Shown: positions 17,753 through 26,918, numbered from the stretch's first letter. The stretch is DNA of 64,000 nucleotides from Parafrankia sp041008525 (GCF_041008525.1 NZ_JBFLUG010000012.1:1-64000); one strand, 5' to 3'. Program-made: numbers and translations. Notes: generated from the letters alone by a model not told the origin.

Positions 17753-18466
17753 ATGCGATGGAGATTTCGACGGTATCGATGGGGGCCGGCGGTGGCGCTC
17801 CTTGCCGCCGCCGTCCTGCTCGCAGGTTGCGGTGGGAATGACATCGAACGGCCAGGCGAAGGCCCAGCGCCGACCGGCCCCGCGGCGGCCCCGGCGGACG
17901 CCACAGCGGCCTGCCTGGCCCTGGCCCGCAGCCTGGATGACCTTCGCCCGGCGGTGGACCTTTCGCGCCCGGGGCCGACCCATCGCCGGATGAACGGGGT
18001 GGGGGGTCTCGTCCGTGCGGCGGCCAGCTACGACAGCCGTCTGGGGACGCTGGAGGAGGCTGTCGACCGAGTCGTGGCCGCCGCCATGGCACTGGACGCA
18101 GCCGGTCTCACCGAGGCCGTCCCGGCCGCGCTCGCCGTCTGCCGGACAGCCGGCCTGCCCACCGGACAGGACGACGGGTCGGACGCGGCCGCGGACGCGG
18201 CGGCAGGATGCGCCGCGGTGGCGCGGAGCCGGGACCTGTTCGCTGCCACCGACGTCCAGTCGGTCACGTTCGAGACCAATCTGCGCCTCGGCGGGGCCGA
18301 GGAGCTGCTGATCGCGGCGAGCGAAGCGGAGAGCCGCTACCAGCCCGTGGCCGACGCGATCAGGCCGGTGCGGGAGCACCTGACGGTCCTGGCGCTCGAC
18401 CGGCTACCCGCCAGCGGTGCCCGCGCGCTCGCCACCTGCGGACAACAGGGACTACCGCACGAGTAA
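17753..18466 (+). CDS. Predicted lipoprotein, function unknown
   Basis: 237 residues. A basic N-terminus (MRWRFRRYRW), hydrophobic helix and lipobox LLAGC near residue 25 give a lipoprotein signal. The mature part is helical and Ala-rich, with two imperfect repeats: ATAACLALARSLDDLRPAVD and AGCAAVARSRDLFAATDVQS, each followed by a stretch ending VCRTAGLP or TCGQQGLP. The duplicated shape, with paired Cys in each half, suggests two copies of a small helical domain each stapled by a disulfide. I do not recognise the family. It precedes prs by 147 bases. Confidence 0.75.
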   Translation: MRWRFRRYRWGPAVALLAAAVLLAGCGGNDIERPGEGPAPTGPAAAPADATAACLALARSLDDLRPAVDLSRPGPTHRRMNGVGGLVRAAASYDSRLGTLEEAVDRVVAAAMALDAAGLTEAVPAALAVCRTAGLPTGQDDGSDAAADAAAGCAAVARSRDLFAATDVQSVTFETNLRLGGAEELLIAASEAESRYQPVADAIRPVREHLTVLALDRLPASGARALATCGQQGLPHE

Positions 18467-18613
18467 AGGTACGAGAAGGCACACGGGGACCGTCACGCCG
18501 CGCATCCACCTCACCGGACACCCCGCCCCGCGCCAGACACCGGCCGAGCGGCCTCGGACACCCTCATAGGATGAACACATCCCGACAACCTCCCGAACAG
18601 CCAGGAGCGGTGC

Positions 18614-19552
18614 GTGCGAGAGATTGCCGTGTTCAGCGGAAGCGCCCATCGGCAGCTCGCCGACGAGGTGTGCAGGCACCTGGGCGTGCCGCTGTCACCG
18701 GTCCAGATCGACCGGTTCGCCAACGACTGCCTCGAGGTGCAGCTGCAGGCGAACTGCCGCGAGCGTGACATCTTCATCATCCAGCCGCTGGTACGCCCCG
18801 TCCAGGAGCACCTCGTCGAGCTTCTCCTCATGCTGGACGCCGCCAGGGGTGCCTCCGCCGCCCGGACGACCGTCGTCATCCCGCACTACTCCTATGCGCG
18901 GTCGGACAAGAAGGACACACCGCGGATCTCCATCGGCGGGCGCCTCGTCGCCGATCTGATGGTCACCGCGGGAGCCAGCCGCATCCTCGCGATGACCCTG
19001 CACTCCCCGCAGGTGCACGGGTTCTTCAGCGTCCCCGTCGATCACCTGCACGCGCTGCGCGAGCTCGCCGACCACTTCCGCCAGTACGACCTGTCGAACA
19101 CCACCGTCGTCTCCCCCGACCTCGGCAACGCCAAGGAGGCGGCACGGTTCGCCCGGCGGCTCGGTGTTCCGGTCGCGGCCGGGGCCAAGCAGCGGTTCGC
19201 CGACGACCGGGTCGCCATCAGCGCGGTCATCGGGGACGTCGCCGGTCGCGACATCATCATTCTCGACGACGAGATCGCCAAGGGCAGCACCGTGCTCGAG
19301 CTGCTCGACCGGCTCCGTGACATCGGCGTCCGCTCGATCCGCGTCGCCTGCACCCACGGGCTGTTCGCGAACGGGGCGCTGAAGCGGATCGGCGACCAGC
19401 CGGACGTCCTCGAGATCGTCTGCACCAACACGGTGCCCGTGCCCGAAGCCGAGCAGACGTCCAAGCTGAAGGTTCTCTCCATCGCACCGGCACTCGCCGA
19501 GGCCATGCGGCACATCCACAACGGCGAGTCGGTCAGCGCCCTGTTCGACTGA
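18614..19552 (+). CDS. prs: Ribose-phosphate diphosphokinase (PRPP synthetase), atypical loop
   Basis: 312 residues. Makes PRPP from ribose 5-phosphate and ATP. Start GTG at 18614 (VREIAVFSGSAHRQLADEV). The N-terminal phosphoribosyltransferase-like domain has FANDCLEVQLQANCRERDIF and VIPHYSYARSDKKD, the ATP/metal segment. The PRPP-binding loop reads LDDEIAKGSTV where the usual form is DDxIDTGGT, so Asp-Thr-Gly-Gly is changed to Ala-Lys-Gly-Ser. Length is normal. This looks like a diverged paralogue rather than the housekeeping copy, but I cannot see the rest of the genome. Convergent with the universal stress gene. Confidence 0.88.
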   Translation: MREIAVFSGSAHRQLADEVCRHLGVPLSPVQIDRFANDCLEVQLQANCRERDIFIIQPLVRPVQEHLVELLLMLDAARGASAARTTVVIPHYSYARSDKKDTPRISIGGRLVADLMVTAGASRILAMTLHSPQVHGFFSVPVDHLHALRELADHFRQYDLSNTTVVSPDLGNAKEAARFARRLGVPVAAGAKQRFADDRVAISAVIGDVAGRDIIILDDEIAKGSTVLELLDRLRDIGVRSIRVACTHGLFANGALKRIGDQPDVLEIVCTNTVPVPEAEQTSKLKVLSIAPALAEAMRHIHNGESVSALFD

Positions 19553-19668
19553 GGTCGGGCCGCCTGTCCTTCCCGCGTCCACTACGGACAGGTCGGGCCT
19601 GGGCCTGCGGCCGAACAGGTGCGACGTCAGCCCCGGGAACCGGCCCTACGCACGGACGCGCTCGGGCG

Positions 19669-20139
19669 CTACTCGTCCAGCTCTGTCGGGACGACCAGAA
19701 CGGGCCGCTTCGCCCAGTTGATCACTCGATGGGAGACCGAGCCGGTCAGCAGCCGCTCCAGGACGACCCCGCCGCCGTGCCGGGTGCCGATGACGATCGC
19801 GTAGGCGTCGACGCTGTCGGCCACGGCGAGCAGGCGCGCCGCGGGATCCCCGGCCAGGACGTGCAACCGCCAGGGCACGTCGCTGCCCGCCAGTGCCCGT
19901 TCCACCAGCGTGCGGACCTTCCTGGTCTGAGCATCCTGGTCAGCCCTGAGGAACCGCTCGGACAGGTGCCGCCCGGGCACCGTGGAGACCATCACGCGGA
20001 TCTCGCCGCGGCTGAGGGGCTGGACGTGGACAACATCGAGTTCCGCGCCCAGCCGCCGCGCGAGGTCAGCCGCCCGGACCAGGGCGGCGGGAGCTGCTTC
20101 CCGGATGTCGGTCCCGACAACGATGTGCTGCATACCCAC
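19669..20139 (-). CDS. Universal stress protein family protein
   Basis: 156 residues, one UspA domain. MQHIVVGTDIREAAPAALVR opens the fold, and the ATP-binding signature appears as IVIGTRHGGGVVLERLLTGS with SVSHRVINWAKRPVLVVP, close to the canonical G2xG9xG(S/T). So it probably binds ATP. ATG at 20139 or 20133 (MQH) both fit. In mycobacteria many such proteins are hypoxia-induced; a DevR-like regulator lies 33 kb away in this window. I found no clear regulator box upstream. Confidence 0.92.
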   Translation of the reverse strand: MGMQHIVVGTDIREAAPAALVRAADLARRLGAELDVVHVQPLSRGEIRVMVSTVPGRHLSERFLRADQDAQTRKVRTLVERALAGSDVPWRLHVLAGDPAARLLAVADSVDAYAIVIGTRHGGGVVLERLLTGSVSHRVINWAKRPVLVVPTELDE

Positions 20140-20309
20140 AGCGTTTCCGCCAGCAGCCCGGCTAGTCGGAACCGGTGCAGCCCCGCTGGTGCCGCGTCAC
20201 GCTACGTTCGCCCTGCCAACGACCTGGCGTAGCCGCTGGTCCTGGCCAGCTGCCAGGCGATCCACACCATGCTGCCCGTCCGCTGGTCCCGGTCTCGGAG
20301 TCCACCGGG

Positions 20310-20434
20310 TTCCGGTTCCCACCCGAGGTGATCTGCGGGCAGTCCGCTGGTACCTGGGCTTCAGCCCCTCATCTCGCGACGTCGAGGAGCTGCTCGCCGA
20401 TAACGCAACAGTGCCAGCCGACTCGTTACGCTGA
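20310..20434 (+). pseudogene. Remnant of an IS6-type transposase N-terminus
   Basis: Read in two frames, this stretch gives FRFPPEVI (20310-20333) and then, after a frame change, AVRWYLGFSPSSRDVEELLA ending at a TGA (20434). In intact IS6-family transposases these two pieces are continuous, forming the N-terminus before the DDE domain. No DDE domain, terminal inverted repeats or target duplication remain. It is a decayed fragment, and with the next feature marks a former insertion site. Confidence 0.55.
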
Positions 20435-20496
20435 GAACACGGAACGGGGGCCGTCGGGCCGCGCGGGACGCTGAAAGGGCTACGCGTGAGCGGTGA

Positions 20497-20830
20497 GATC
20501 AGGAATGGGCAGAGTGGATCGCCTGGCAACTTGAGGACGCCAGCCACACAGCAATCCTGCGGTATGGGGACTCGGTGGCTGGTACCGAGTACCTGGCGTG
20601 GATCGAGCGTTCGTTACAGGAATGTGACCACGTCGTCGCTCTGCTGTCAGAGGCGTATCTGCGGTCGGCGATGGGCCAGACCGAGTTCAACATGGCGTAT
20701 CAGCGCGACCCACGGATGTTTCACCGAAGAGTCGTTCCTGTCCGAGTGCAGCTTTGCGAGCTCAAGGCGGGATCCCTCCTTGCCCAGCTCAGTTACTTCG
20801 ACATCTTCGGGCTAGCCGCGGGGCAGGCGT
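20497..20830 (+). pseudogene. Remnant of a TIR-domain gene
   Basis: An open frame starting right after a TGA (20494-20496) encodes DQEWAEWIAWQLEDASHTAI, then SVAGTEYLAWIERSLQECDH and VVALLSEAYLRSAMGQTEF, then VVPVRVQLCELKAGSLLAQ and YFDIFGLA. This is a bacterial TIR domain from box 1 downstream, including the Glu (QTEF) at the place of the NADase catalytic Glu. The first strand (usually FISY) is missing and no start codon precedes it; the only ATG (20575) is internal. After about 20830 the frame runs into unrelated sequence antisense to the next gene. TIR proteins serve in anti-phage defence; this is probably a broken relic. Confidence 0.6.
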
Positions 20831-20885
20831 GTGGACCGCCAACCCGACGGCCGGCAGCGCACTCCGGCACGACGGTCGAAAAGCC

Positions 20886-23003
20886 TCAGGAAGGCGGTTT
20901 GCCGCCGGTGCCCTTCGGGGCGGCGTTGTCGCCCTGGCTCGGAATGGACGGCGCCGGCGCGGGCCCGGTTCCGTTGAGGCGCGCGAGGTAGGCGTTGTAA
21001 GCGTCCAGCTGGTCGTCCACGCCCGCGGCGTCGACCCGGCGTTCGCGGGTGCGGGCGCGGCGTTCGTCGGTGCGTGACCACTGCACGGCGAGCACCAGCA
21101 TCACGATCAGCGTCGGGATCTCGCCGAACGACCAGGTGATGCCGCCGGCGGTGCCCTGGTCGTCGAGCGGTGTCGCTCCCCACGGCCGCACCAGCTGCTC
21201 GTACCAGCTGCTGCCCAGCACCGTCGTCGTGCTCATGATCGTCAGGCCGAGGAAGGCGTGGAAGGGGATCACCGCGACCAGCATCAGCACCCGCCCCGGA
21301 TGCGGCGGCCGTTTCGGCAGCGGGTCGATCCCGATGAGCACTTCGAAGAAGTAGAAGCCCGTCATCAGGAAGTGGGCGTTCATGAAAAGGTGCCCGAGGT
21401 GGTCGTTCATCAGATACCCGAGCAGCGGGCTCAGGTACAGGATGTAGAGGCTCCCGGCGAAGTTCGCGGTGACGAACAGCGGGTGGGTGACCACCCGGGC
21501 CGGCCAGGAGTGCAACGCCGCGAGCAGCCATTCCCGCGGCCCGCTGCGGTACGGCGCTGACGCCGGTCGCAACGCCCGGAGCGCAAGCGTGATCGGCGCG
21601 CCGAGGACCAGCGGGATGGGCGCCAGCATCGTGAGAATCATGTGCTGGGACATGTGCACGCTGAGCAGCACCGGGCCGTACAGCCCCAACCCGCCGGAGG
21701 TCACCACGACGACTAGGACGAGCCCGGCGAGGAACCCGACCGTGCGGCCGACGGCCCAGCTGTCCCCACGGCGGGCCAGCCTGATCACACCGGTCAGGTA
21801 GAGCCCGGCGGCGAGCATTGCCAGGCCGAGGAACACCCAGTCAGGGCGCCAGGATGTCAGCAGCCGCTCCGGCGTGATCGGCGGCGGCATCGGGTAGCCG
21901 AGCATCGCCTCCGTGGCATTCGGCGGGACAGCCGCGTCGTTCACCGGCGGGGGCGTCCGGGAAAGGCCGGCGGCCAGGCCGAAGGTCGCCGCCAGCACGC
22001 TGATCTCCACCGCCGCGAGCCCGCGGAACACCCGCCGCCGGGCCGCCGGAGACGAATCATCGCCGCCCGCTGCCACTGCCGCTGCCGGTGGCTCGGCGTC
22101 GGTGACAGCGCCGCCGGCCGCGACCGCGCCGGACAGGCGGCCGATCACCCGGCGGCGTACCAGGCCGCCGATCGCCACGGCCGCGACCAGCCCGGCGATC
22201 TTGCCGAGGATCAGCAGGCCGTAACGGTCCTCGACCAGCGGGCCGAAGCCGCCGAGCCGGACGGCGGCACTGGCGATCCCGCCGACCGCGGTGGCCGCCG
22301 CGGCTGCCGCGGCGAGCCGGGAGTAGCGCCGCAGCGCCGCGAGGAACGAGTCGTCGGCCAGCCCGCGCATGGTCGTCAGCGCGAGCAGCCCACCCGTCCA
22401 GACGACCGCCGCCAGGATGTGCAGGCCGAGCGCGACGACCGCCAGCGCATGCTGGGACGAGCCGGCCGCGTGGCCGGTGAACGCGGTGGGGATGAGCCCG
22501 GCGCAGGCCAGCGCCAGCAGCCACCCGGCGGCCACGGTGGACATCAGGGTCGCGCCCACGAGGGCCACGATCAGGGCACACACTGCCACGACAAGCAGTG
22601 CCCGGCCCTGCGGCGTCGCTTCGACGAAGGACCGCAGCGCCGACGGATCCGCCATCTCCCCGGGCGGGCGGGCGGAGATGTCGGAGGCGGTGAAGACCAG
22701 CTCCGCGACAGCCGCGGCCGCCCAGACGGCCGCCGCGACGGCTGCCGCCCGGCCGTGCCGGCGGGCCGCCGCCCCCAACCGGCCCTGCTGGGATGGGATG
22801 AGCACGGCCGCGGCGAGCAGCCAGCCAACCGTGCCGACCGAGGCCACCTCGCCCACCACCCGGGCGATCGGCAGCCCCCAGTGCGTGAGCGAGCCGGCGT
22901 CGGGCAGGCCGGGGAGACTCACCGCGGCGGGCGCCGTCGCGACGATCACCAACAGCACGATCAGTGCGATCGCCGCGGCGACCGCGGCCACGGGAACTGT
23001 CAC
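20886..23003 (-). CDS. CopD-CtaG fusion: copper import / cytochrome oxidase copper assembly
   Basis: 705 residues, highly hydrophobic. The N-terminal half (to about residue 290) is a CopD domain with around eight helices (AHILAAVVWTGGLLALTTMR-type segment GLHILAAVVWTGGLLAL). The C-terminal half (about 370-650) is a CtaG/caa3 assembly-type domain: SVHMSQHMILTMLAPIPLVL with conserved His, HPLFVTANFAGSLYILYLSP, and NDHLGHLFMNAHFLMTGFYF with further His. This fused layout is known in actinobacteria. A basic tail ends the protein. It follows copC by four bases on the minus strand, so both work in copper transfer into the membrane or to terminal oxidase. Confidence 0.92.
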   Translation of the reverse strand: MTVPVAAVAAAIALIVLLVIVATAPAAVSLPGLPDAGSLTHWGLPIARVVGEVASVGTVGWLLAAAVLIPSQQGRLGAAARRHGRAAAVAAAVWAAAAVAELVFTASDISARPPGEMADPSALRSFVEATPQGRALLVVAVCALIVALVGATLMSTVAAGWLLALACAGLIPTAFTGHAAGSSQHALAVVALGLHILAAVVWTGGLLALTTMRGLADDSFLAALRRYSRLAAAAAAATAVGGIASAAVRLGGFGPLVEDRYGLLILGKIAGLVAAVAIGGLVRRRVIGRLSGAVAAGGAVTDAEPPAAAVAAGGDDSSPAARRRVFRGLAAVEISVLAATFGLAAGLSRTPPPVNDAAVPPNATEAMLGYPMPPPITPERLLTSWRPDWVFLGLAMLAAGLYLTGVIRLARRGDSWAVGRTVGFLAGLVLVVVVTSGGLGLYGPVLLSVHMSQHMILTMLAPIPLVLGAPITLALRALRPASAPYRSGPREWLLAALHSWPARVVTHPLFVTANFAGSLYILYLSPLLGYLMNDHLGHLFMNAHFLMTGFYFFEVLIGIDPLPKRPPHPGRVLMLVAVIPFHAFLGLTIMSTTTVLGSSWYEQLVRPWGATPLDDQGTAGGITWSFGEIPTLIVMLVLAVQWSRTDERRARTRERRVDAAGVDDQLDAYNAYLARLNGTGPAPAPSIPSQGDNAAPKGTGGKPPS

Positions 23004-23007
23004 CGCG

Positions 23008-23643
23008 CTACTCCCGCTTCCGTCGGATCAGCACCACCGCGCCGCCGAGTGCGGCGACCGCGGCGACCAGGACGCCGATGATCCACCAGTCCTCGCCCTC
23101 CTTCGGGGGCGCCGGGTCAGCCGGAGCTGACGGTGACCCCGGCCCCGCCGCTCCCACCGGCCCGGCCGAGGTCGCCGTCGCAGCGGTGGCCGCGGGCGTG
23201 GGCTGCCCGGCGGGTGCCGCGGTGGCCGCGGAACCCGTGCCGCCGGCGACCGTGAACGAGAACTCGCCGCTGATCGGATGACCGTCGGCCGAGACCACGC
23301 GCCAGGCTACGTGGTATCCGCCGGTCGCGAGGTCAGGGAGGGCCACCGACAGGGTTGTCTCGATGACCTGGGGTTGTCCGGTCTCGACCTGCCGCCCGTC
23401 ACCGCTGGTCACGGCGACGGTGGCGTAGTCCGTCCAGACCGGTTCGTTGAAGACCAGGGAGATCTGGTCGGGCGGTGTGGCCAGCGTGGATCCGTTACCC
23501 GGCTCGGTGCGCAGCACCGAGGAGTGCGCCCAGGCCGGACGGGGCGGGGCGACCAGCACCAGGAAGCCGAGGAGCAGTGCGGCGACCGCCGTCAGTGCTG
23601 GGGGCACGGTGCGCGGCACCGTAGCGATCGATCCTCGTTGCAC
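23008..23643 (-). CDS. copC: CopC-domain copper-binding membrane-anchored protein
   Basis: 211 residues from GTG 23643. A signal peptide (hydrophobic VAALLLGFLVLVAPPRPAWA) is followed at once by HSSVLRTEPGNGSTL, so the mature protein begins with the copper-ligand His as in CopC/YcnJ proteins. The beta-sandwich continues with VFNEPVWTDYATVAVTSGDG and YHVAWRVVSADGHPISGEFS (second His set). A Pro/Ala linker leads to a C-terminal helix (WWIIGVLVAAVAALGGAVVL) ending RRKRE, anchoring it outside the membrane. An upstream in-frame start at 23715 would overlap the previous gene and put 24 residues before the signal; I judge it less likely. Confidence 0.88.
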   Translation of the reverse strand: MQRGSIATVPRTVPPALTAVAALLLGFLVLVAPPRPAWAHSSVLRTEPGNGSTLATPPDQISLVFNEPVWTDYATVAVTSGDGRQVETGQPQVIETTLSVALPDLATGGYHVAWRVVSADGHPISGEFSFTVAGGTGSAATAAPAGQPTPAATAATATSAGPVGAAGPGSPSAPADPAPPKEGEDWWIIGVLVAAVAALGGAVVLIRRKRE

Positions 23644-23653
23644 CGGGCCGAGT

Positions 23654-25507
23654 CTACGTTCTACCAGCGGTAGAAGACGGTGCGCCCGGGGACGGGACAC
23701 CAGCGCCGCGCTCATCCCGGACCGCGGTCAGCAGCCGTTCCAGCGCGGCCCGCGGCACCTCCATCGCCGTCAGCTCCAGGACGTCCTGACCGCCGCCAAG
23801 GCGCGGGTCGTCCTGCCCGGGCTCGATGATCAGAGCACGGACAAGCGCACGGGCCTCGTTCTTGGACACCGTGCGGCCCTCACCGGCCGCGGCGCGAATG
23901 ACGCCTTCGCGCAGGACGTTGCCGATCCGCCCGTGCGCGCGCTCCAGCAGCCAGCGGGCGACGAACCCGCCCCCGGCGGCGAAGCCGGCGGGGGACCCGC
24001 CCTCGAGCTCGACCAGCTCCGCGTGGACGGCCACAGACCGGGCGGCGCCCGGGTCGGCCGGCGGCGCCGGACGGAAGGTCAGCCGGTACTTGGGCTCGAG
24101 GAGCGCGGCGAGCTGGTCGCGGGCATCGCGGGTGCTCACGTCCGGATGGTCGGCCGGCACCACGAACCGGGCCCTGGCGGCGGTCACGGCGAGCAGGCCA
24201 CGCAGCAGCAGCGGCCCGGGATCGGCGGTCAGGTCGACCGCCACCTCCGCGTCGGGGCGCAGGTCCCGGAGATAGTCCGAACCGGTGAAAAGGGCGCGCA
24301 GACCGAGCCTGCGAGTGCCCGCTCCCGCGGCCGGAACAGCCGGAACAGCCGGAACGGGGGCGGCCGGCACCGCGTCGCCGCCGCGCGCCTCGGGGGCGCC
24401 GGCGGCGGTGGCCTCACCGATGACGGTTGTCGCCGTACCCACGTCGATCCGGGCGGCGCTTTCGACGGACTGGCGGCCATGGGTGTAGATGCGCGTTCCG
24501 AAGCTCTCGGCCAGCCGGTCGAGGACCTTCCAGGTGCGGGTCGTGGGCGCGCAGACGTACAGATCGCTCGCGCTTCCCACAGCCTGCGCGCCGTCATAGC
24601 GGTTGAAGGCCGGAAGAATGGTTTCGAAAACCACACCGAACTGCTGCATGGACTGCTGGACCTGAAATCCCAGCATCGGATGAAGCCGGCTGTGCCCGTA
24701 GGCGACGACAACGACACCGTTCGTCCGGTCGCGCAGTCCGGAAAGACCACGGCCGAGGAACAGACCGACACCGTCCGGCGTGTACGGCGGATCGGTGAGG
24801 GCGAGATCCGCCCAGTCCCGCGCAGCCGCCGGGAGCGTGAAGCGCAGGTCACCGAACAGCGTCCGGATCGCCAGGTTCTCGGCGCGCGCCGTCTCGTCGA
24901 TGTACGCCAGCGTCCGCTCGTCGATGTCGACGACGGTGATCTCGGTTCGCGGGCAGGCACGGGCCAGCGCGATCGATGTCAGATCGTGATCGCCGACGAA
25001 CAGGACCCGCCGCTCGGCCAGGTCATAGGTGGAGCTGAGCCAGTTCACCCGGCGGGCCAGCGTCTGCGCGGTGGCGGCGACGTGGTCGAGATCCCGGCGG
25101 GGGGCCGGCGCGGCCGCGATCAGGGCCGCCAGCGCCTCGATCGGGGCGGCGCCGGAGGGCCCTTCCAGCACAGCACCCGCCCCGGCGCCGGGACCCGGAC
25201 CCGGATCCGGCCCCGGCCCGGGATCGATGTCGTCCAGCCCGAAAAAGGCGCGGTACTCGGCGCTCATATCAGGCCGGATCCGGAAACGGCCCGAATCTTC
25301 GGTGAGATCTTCTCCCAGGTTTCGCAGAAGGTCCTCGACTGCCCGCCGTGGTGTCGCGGTCGCCACGATGAGCGCCTCGATCGGCTGGCTGGCCCGCGTC
25401 AACAGGGAGATAATTTCGCGCAGCGGCCGGGAGCGCACACCGAAGCCGCCGAGATAGGCCGCAACAGCGTCCACCGAGGAATTTCTGCCGGTCATGTCGA
25501 CATTCAT
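23654..25507 (-). CDS. BpsA-like aminopropyltransferase (branched polyamine synthase family)
   Basis: 617 residues. BpsA-type enzymes add aminopropyl groups to make branched polyamines. Segments fitting: N-terminal winged-helix-like region (residues 11-75), nucleotide-binding VLFVGDHDLTSIALA (GDHD at 172-175), DIDERTLAYI (194-203) and TDPPYTPDGVGLFLGRG (DPPY 239-242). Family members usually show GDDD; the second Asp is His here. A second half (about 380-590) with GLRALFTGSDYLRDLRPDAE is not one I can assign. Long Pro-Gly linker at 95-112. Its last bases approach copC within 10 bases. Start ATG 25507 (or 25495) leaves only 18 bases to the divergent gene. An N6-type DNA methyltransferase (DPPY) is an alternative. 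Confidence 0.75.
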   Translation of the reverse strand: MNVDMTGRNSSVDAVAAYLGGFGVRSRPLREIISLLTRASQPIEALIVATATPRRAVEDLLRNLGEDLTEDSGRFRIRPDMSAEYRAFFGLDDIDPGPGPDPGPGPGAGAGAVLEGPSGAAPIEALAALIAAAPAPRRDLDHVAATAQTLARRVNWLSSTYDLAERRVLFVGDHDLTSIALARACPRTEITVVDIDERTLAYIDETARAENLAIRTLFGDLRFTLPAAARDWADLALTDPPYTPDGVGLFLGRGLSGLRDRTNGVVVVAYGHSRLHPMLGFQVQQSMQQFGVVFETILPAFNRYDGAQAVGSASDLYVCAPTTRTWKVLDRLAESFGTRIYTHGRQSVESAARIDVGTATTVIGEATAAGAPEARGGDAVPAAPVPAVPAVPAAGAGTRRLGLRALFTGSDYLRDLRPDAEVAVDLTADPGPLLLRGLLAVTAARARFVVPADHPDVSTRDARDQLAALLEPKYRLTFRPAPPADPGAARSVAVHAELVELEGGSPAGFAAGGGFVARWLLERAHGRIGNVLREGVIRAAAGEGRTVSKNEARALVRALIIEPGQDDPRLGGGQDVLELTAMEVPRAALERLLTAVRDERGAGVPSPGAPSSTAGRT

Positions 25508-25525
25508 ATCATCGGGGGAGCAGCG

Positions 25526-26914
25526 GTGGTCAGGTCGGTCCCGGGCACACTGAGCAGACCGGCTGTCACCGTGCGGGAGCAGCCGCCCCGGGTGGTGGTG
25601 GTCGGCGGGGGCTTCGCCGGGGTGCGCCTGCTGCGGCGGCTGGAGTCACTCGTCCCGGCGGGGCGGGCCGAGCTCGTCGCCGTCTCCCCTGTCGATCATC
25701 TGCTCTACACCTCGCTCGTCCCGCAGGTCTGCGCCAGCTCCGTCGAGCCGCGGCACCTGGCCGTCGCCCTGCGCTCGGTCCTGCGCCGGACACTGCTGTG
25801 CCTCGGTGACGCCGTCGCGGTCGACCTCGCTGCCCGGACGGTGACAACGCGCACCGTCGACGGATCAGCCCGCACCATCGCGTGGGACCGGCTCGTCCTC
25901 GCGCCCGGCTCGGTCACCGCCACCCCGGAGGTGCCCGGTCTCGCCGAGCACGCGCTGGGCCTGAAGACTCTTGACGAGGCCGTCGCGCTGCGTGATCACG
26001 TTCTGGCCCAGCTCGAGCTGGCCGACGCCACGGAGGATCCCGGGCAGCGCTCCGCGCTGTGCACGTTTGTCGTGGTCGGCGGCGGCTACACGGGCACCGA
26101 GCTGGCCGCGCAGATGGCCGCGTTCACCCGCCGGGCCACCGCCGCCTGCCAGCGGGTGCGGCCCGGCGACGTCCGGTGGGTGCTGGTCGATCACGCGCCC
26201 CGGCTCCTGCACGAGCTCGCGCCGGCGCTGGGCCGGCGTGCCGCCCGGGTGCTCGCCCGGCGCGGGATCGATGTCCACCTCGGCACCTCCGCGGTGGAGA
26301 TCAGCGCGGATTCCGTCGTCCTCGCCGCGGGCGGGCCGAACGTCCGCCGGCACACCCGGGTACCGACCCGCACCGTCGTCTGGTGCGCCGGGGTGGCGCC
26401 CAGCCCGCTCGCGGCCGTGCTCGGGCTGCCGACGGACCGGGGGCGGCTCGTGACCGACGAGTTCTTCCGGGTCCCCTCCGCCGACGGCGTGTTCGCGCTC
26501 GGGGATGTCGCCGCCGTGCCGGACTCCACCCGCGGGGGCGCGCCCGCCGGGCAGACGGCGCAGCATGCCGTCCGGCAGGGCGTCGCCGCCGCCCGCAATG
26601 TCGCCGCCTCGCTGGGGATCGGGTCAGCGCGCCCCTACCGGCACCGTGACCTGGGCTTCGTCGTCGACCTGGGCGGACGGGACGCGGTCGCGAACCCGCT
26701 CGGCGTCACTCTCAGCGGGCTGCCCGCGGCCGTGGTCACCCGCGCCTACCACCTCGCGAGCCTTCCCTCCGCCGCCAACCGGGCCCGCGTGGCGACCGAC
26801 TGGCTGCTCAACGACCTGTTCGGCCAGGAGATCACCCACTACGCCGCGCCCGGCTCCGCCGGCAGAACGATCGCCGCGTCCGAGAACACCCAGATCTACG
26901 GTCGGCGGACCTGA
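25526..26914 (+). CDS. Type II NADH dehydrogenase-like FAD oxidoreductase
   Basis: 462 residues. Two dinucleotide-binding folds: RVVVVGGGFAGVRLLRRLES near residue 17 for FAD and FVVVGGGYTGTELAAQ near residue 180 for NAD(P)H; the FAD-binding third motif is GVFALGDVAAVPDS near 325. A C-terminal segment (LASLPSAANRARVATDWLLN) matches the membrane-binding helix of NDH-2. Such enzymes pass electrons from NADH to quinone without pumping. GTG at 25526 has GGGGGAG just upstream (25514-25520), which fixes the start; the long open frame extending upstream is antisense to the BpsA-like gene. Convergent with the P-type ATPase. Confidence 0.9.
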   Translation: MVRSVPGTLSRPAVTVREQPPRVVVVGGGFAGVRLLRRLESLVPAGRAELVAVSPVDHLLYTSLVPQVCASSVEPRHLAVALRSVLRRTLLCLGDAVAVDLAARTVTTRTVDGSARTIAWDRLVLAPGSVTATPEVPGLAEHALGLKTLDEAVALRDHVLAQLELADATEDPGQRSALCTFVVVGGGYTGTELAAQMAAFTRRATAACQRVRPGDVRWVLVDHAPRLLHELAPALGRRAARVLARRGIDVHLGTSAVEISADSVVLAAGGPNVRRHTRVPTRTVVWCAGVAPSPLAAVLGLPTDRGRLVTDEFFRVPSADGVFALGDVAAVPDSTRGGAPAGQTAQHAVRQGVAAARNVAASLGIGSARPYRHRDLGFVVDLGGRDAVANPLGVTLSGLPAAVVTRAYHLASLPSAANRARVATDWLLNDLFGQEITHYAAPGSAGRTIAASENTQIYGRRT

Positions 26915-26918
26915 CGGC

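Noticed and set aside
19563..19592. Hairpin between prs and the universal stress gene as a terminator
   Set aside because: Only a 7-bp stem with a 16-base loop and no T-run; could be chance.
23447..25525. Upstream extension of the NDH-2-like frame
   Set aside because: It is antisense to the BpsA-like gene; GTG 25526 has a strong ribosome-binding site.
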